Source of the DNA: an uncultured Altererythrobacter sp.
GTDB lineage: Bacteria; Pseudomonadota; Alphaproteobacteria; Sphingomonadales; Sphingomonadaceae
DNA length: 7,165 bases
Direction: 5' to 3'
Assembly (NCBI GenBank): GCA_938009055.1
Contig: CALLIO010000185.1
Location: 1 to 7,165, forward strand
Below are positions 6,131-7,165 of this stretch, piece after piece. The translations under genes and the position numbers were made by a program. Each line of letters opens with the position of its first letter. Within the stretch, counting starts at the first letter, position 1. The notes under the pieces were generated by a model. It was not told the DNA's origin, ran no database searches, and saw only the letters and a list, made by a program, of their open reading frames with translations.

Positions 6131-6136
6131 TATGAT
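6131..6136 (+). promoter_or_regulatory. Possible -10 element for the SulP gene
   Basis: TATGAT matches the -10 consensus at 5 of 6 positions and would place transcription start near 6143, about 23 bases before the SulP ATG. No convincing -35 sits at 16-18 bases; the nearest TTAACG (6111-6116) is only 14 bases away. Weak call. Confidence 0.22.
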
Positions 6137-6165
6137 CCGCCAAACCCACGAAGTGACCCCGCATT

Positions 6166-7165
6166 ATGCAAGCGATCCCTGCCAACCGATCCACTTGGGA
6201 AACCATCAAGCACGATTGGTTCGCCCAGCCCAAGGCTGACATTCTGGCCGGCATCGTGGTTGCGCTCGCGCTGATCCCAGAGGCGATCGGCTTTGCGCTG
6301 ATCGCAGGCGTTGACCCCAGCGTTGGGCTTTATGCCAGCGTCGCCATCGCAATGGTAATCGCCTTTACCGGCGGGCGTCCGGGCATGATTTCAGCGGCTA
6401 CCGCAGCGGTGGCCGTGGTGGTGATCCCACTGGTCGATCAGCACGGGGTCGAATACCTCTTTGCTGCAACAATATTGATGGGCATTATCCAAGGGATTGC
6501 GGCGGCTCTTCGGCTCGACCTGTTGATGCAATTCGTCAGTCGCTCGGTCATCACCGGCTTCGTGAACGCGCTGGCGATCCTGATCTTCATGGCGCAGGTA
6601 CCCCAGCTTTTGCCCGGTAATGAGGGCGTTGGCCCGTGGACTTGGGCGATGGTCGCAGCAGGTCTCGCGATCATTTACGGCTTCCCGCGCCTGACCAAAA
6701 GCATTCCAAGCCCATTGGTGGCGATTGTCGTATTGACCATCGCGGCGGTCTATTTCGCGATCCCAGTCAACAATGTCGCGGGCGAGGGCAAACTGCCTGA
6801 TGGCCTGCCCAGTTTCGCTTTGCCCGATATTCCGCTGACCTGGGAAACCTTCCAAATTATCTTGCCCTATTCACTGACGATGGCCGCAGTAGGCTTGCTA
6901 GAGAGCTTGCTCACAGCACAAATTGTCGATGATCTGACGCACACTGACAGCAGCAAACAGCGCGAGAGTGCGGGCCAAGGCGTCGCCAATATTGTCGCGG
7001 CGTGTTTTGGCGGCATGGGCGGCTGCGCGATGATCGGCCAATCGGTGATCAATGTGGTGTCGGGCGGGCGAGGCCGGCTGTCGACCTTTACCGCAGGCGC
7101 GTTTTTGCTCTTCCTGCTGTCCGTGCTGGGTTCATGGGTTGGCCAAGTGCCGATGCCCGCGCTGG
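6166..7165 (+). CDS. SulP-family inorganic anion transporter, 3'-truncated
   Basis: This inner-membrane transporter of the SLC26/SulP family imports an anion such as sulfate or bicarbonate; the substrate cannot be read from sequence. The frame is open to the window end, giving 333 residues, roughly two thirds of a full protein. A TGA in frame at 6154-6156 leaves ATG 6166 as the only plausible start; AAGTGA 9 bases upstream is a modest ribosome site. Family signatures are PEAIGFALIAGVDPSVGLYA (38-57) in the first helices, GGRPGMISAATAAVAVVV (69-86) at the anion site, SRSVITGFVNALAI (125-138), and LLESLLTAQIVDDLT (244-258). NIVAACFGGMGGCAMIGQS (275-293) follows. About nine hydrophobic segments are visible. 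Whether a C-terminal STAS domain follows is beyond the window. The nearby metZ uses sulfide, so a sulfur-supply link is conceivable, but the genes are not in one operon. Confidence 0.93.
   Translation, partial: MQAIPANRSTWETIKHDWFAQPKADILAGIVVALALIPEAIGFALIAGVDPSVGLYASVAIAMVIAFTGGRPGMISAATAAVAVVVIPLVDQHGVEYLFAATILMGIIQGIAAALRLDLLMQFVSRSVITGFVNALAILIFMAQVPQLLPGNEGVGPWTWAMVAAGLAIIYGFPRLTKSIPSPLVAIVVLTIAAVYFAIPVNNVAGEGKLPDGLPSFALPDIPLTWETFQIILPYSLTMAAVGLLESLLTAQIVDDLTHTDSSKQRESAGQGVANIVAACFGGMGGCAMIGQSVINVVSGGRGRLSTFTAGAFLLFLLSVLGSWVGQVPMPAL

Noticed and set aside
5964..6239. 91-codon plus-strand frame with several cysteines (PCTTCAFWACNPC) next to the Fur box
   Set aside because: It has no ribosome site, runs 74 bases into SulP, and its cysteines come largely from the palindromic bases at 5973-5998.
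6391..6855. 154-codon open frame antisense to the SulP gene
   Set aside because: It is a shadow of the SulP coding frame; the polar low-complexity product shows no family trait.

Overview
The window looks like a piece of an alphaproteobacterial chromosome, most likely from the Sphingomonadales and perhaps the Erythrobacteraceae. This is a judgement from the moderately high GC content (by eye), the tight packing, and the look of several small uncharacterised proteins; no search was run. There is no mobile element, CRISPR array, RNA gene or sign of recent transfer.

Layout. (1) Bases 2-1033 hold leuB (leucine biosynthesis), cut at its 5' end. Three bases later comes a glycosyltransferase family 2 protein fused to a GtrA membrane domain (1037-2137). 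(2) Converging on it, 7 bases away, is a PMT-type (GT39) polyprenyl-phosphate-sugar glycosyltransferase (2145-3446, minus). The GT2-GtrA protein is of the kind that makes a lipid-linked sugar and the PMT protein is of the kind that spends it, so they may form one envelope or protein glycosylation pathway. (3) A 71-residue putative zinc-ribbon protein (3570-3785, plus) meets a four-helix membrane protein of unknown function (3778-4188, minus) tail to tail, with their ends overlapping by 8 bases. (4) metZ (4298-5515, plus), a PLP enzyme of methionine synthesis, shares a CTAG with the stop codon of a Cys-containing 131-residue protein of unknown function (5512-5907, minus). (5) A divergent control region of about 260 bases leads to the 5' part of a SulP anion transporter (6166 to the window end).

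The most informative part is the control region. Upstream of the 131-residue gene, a good sigma-70-like promoter (TTGCGA, 16 bases, TATTAT) is covered by a sequence matching the classical Fur box at 16 of 19 positions. A strong AAGGAG sits 7 bases before a GTG codon. The upstream ATG overlaps the -10 element, so GTG is the likely start. This predicts iron-responsive control of an uncharacterised protein. Two adjacent perfect inverted repeats lie just beyond this promoter. I see no clear case for a wholly new multi-gene system; the candidates for novelty are the putative Fur-regulated Cys protein, the zinc-ribbon/membrane-protein pair and the lipid-linked sugar pathway.
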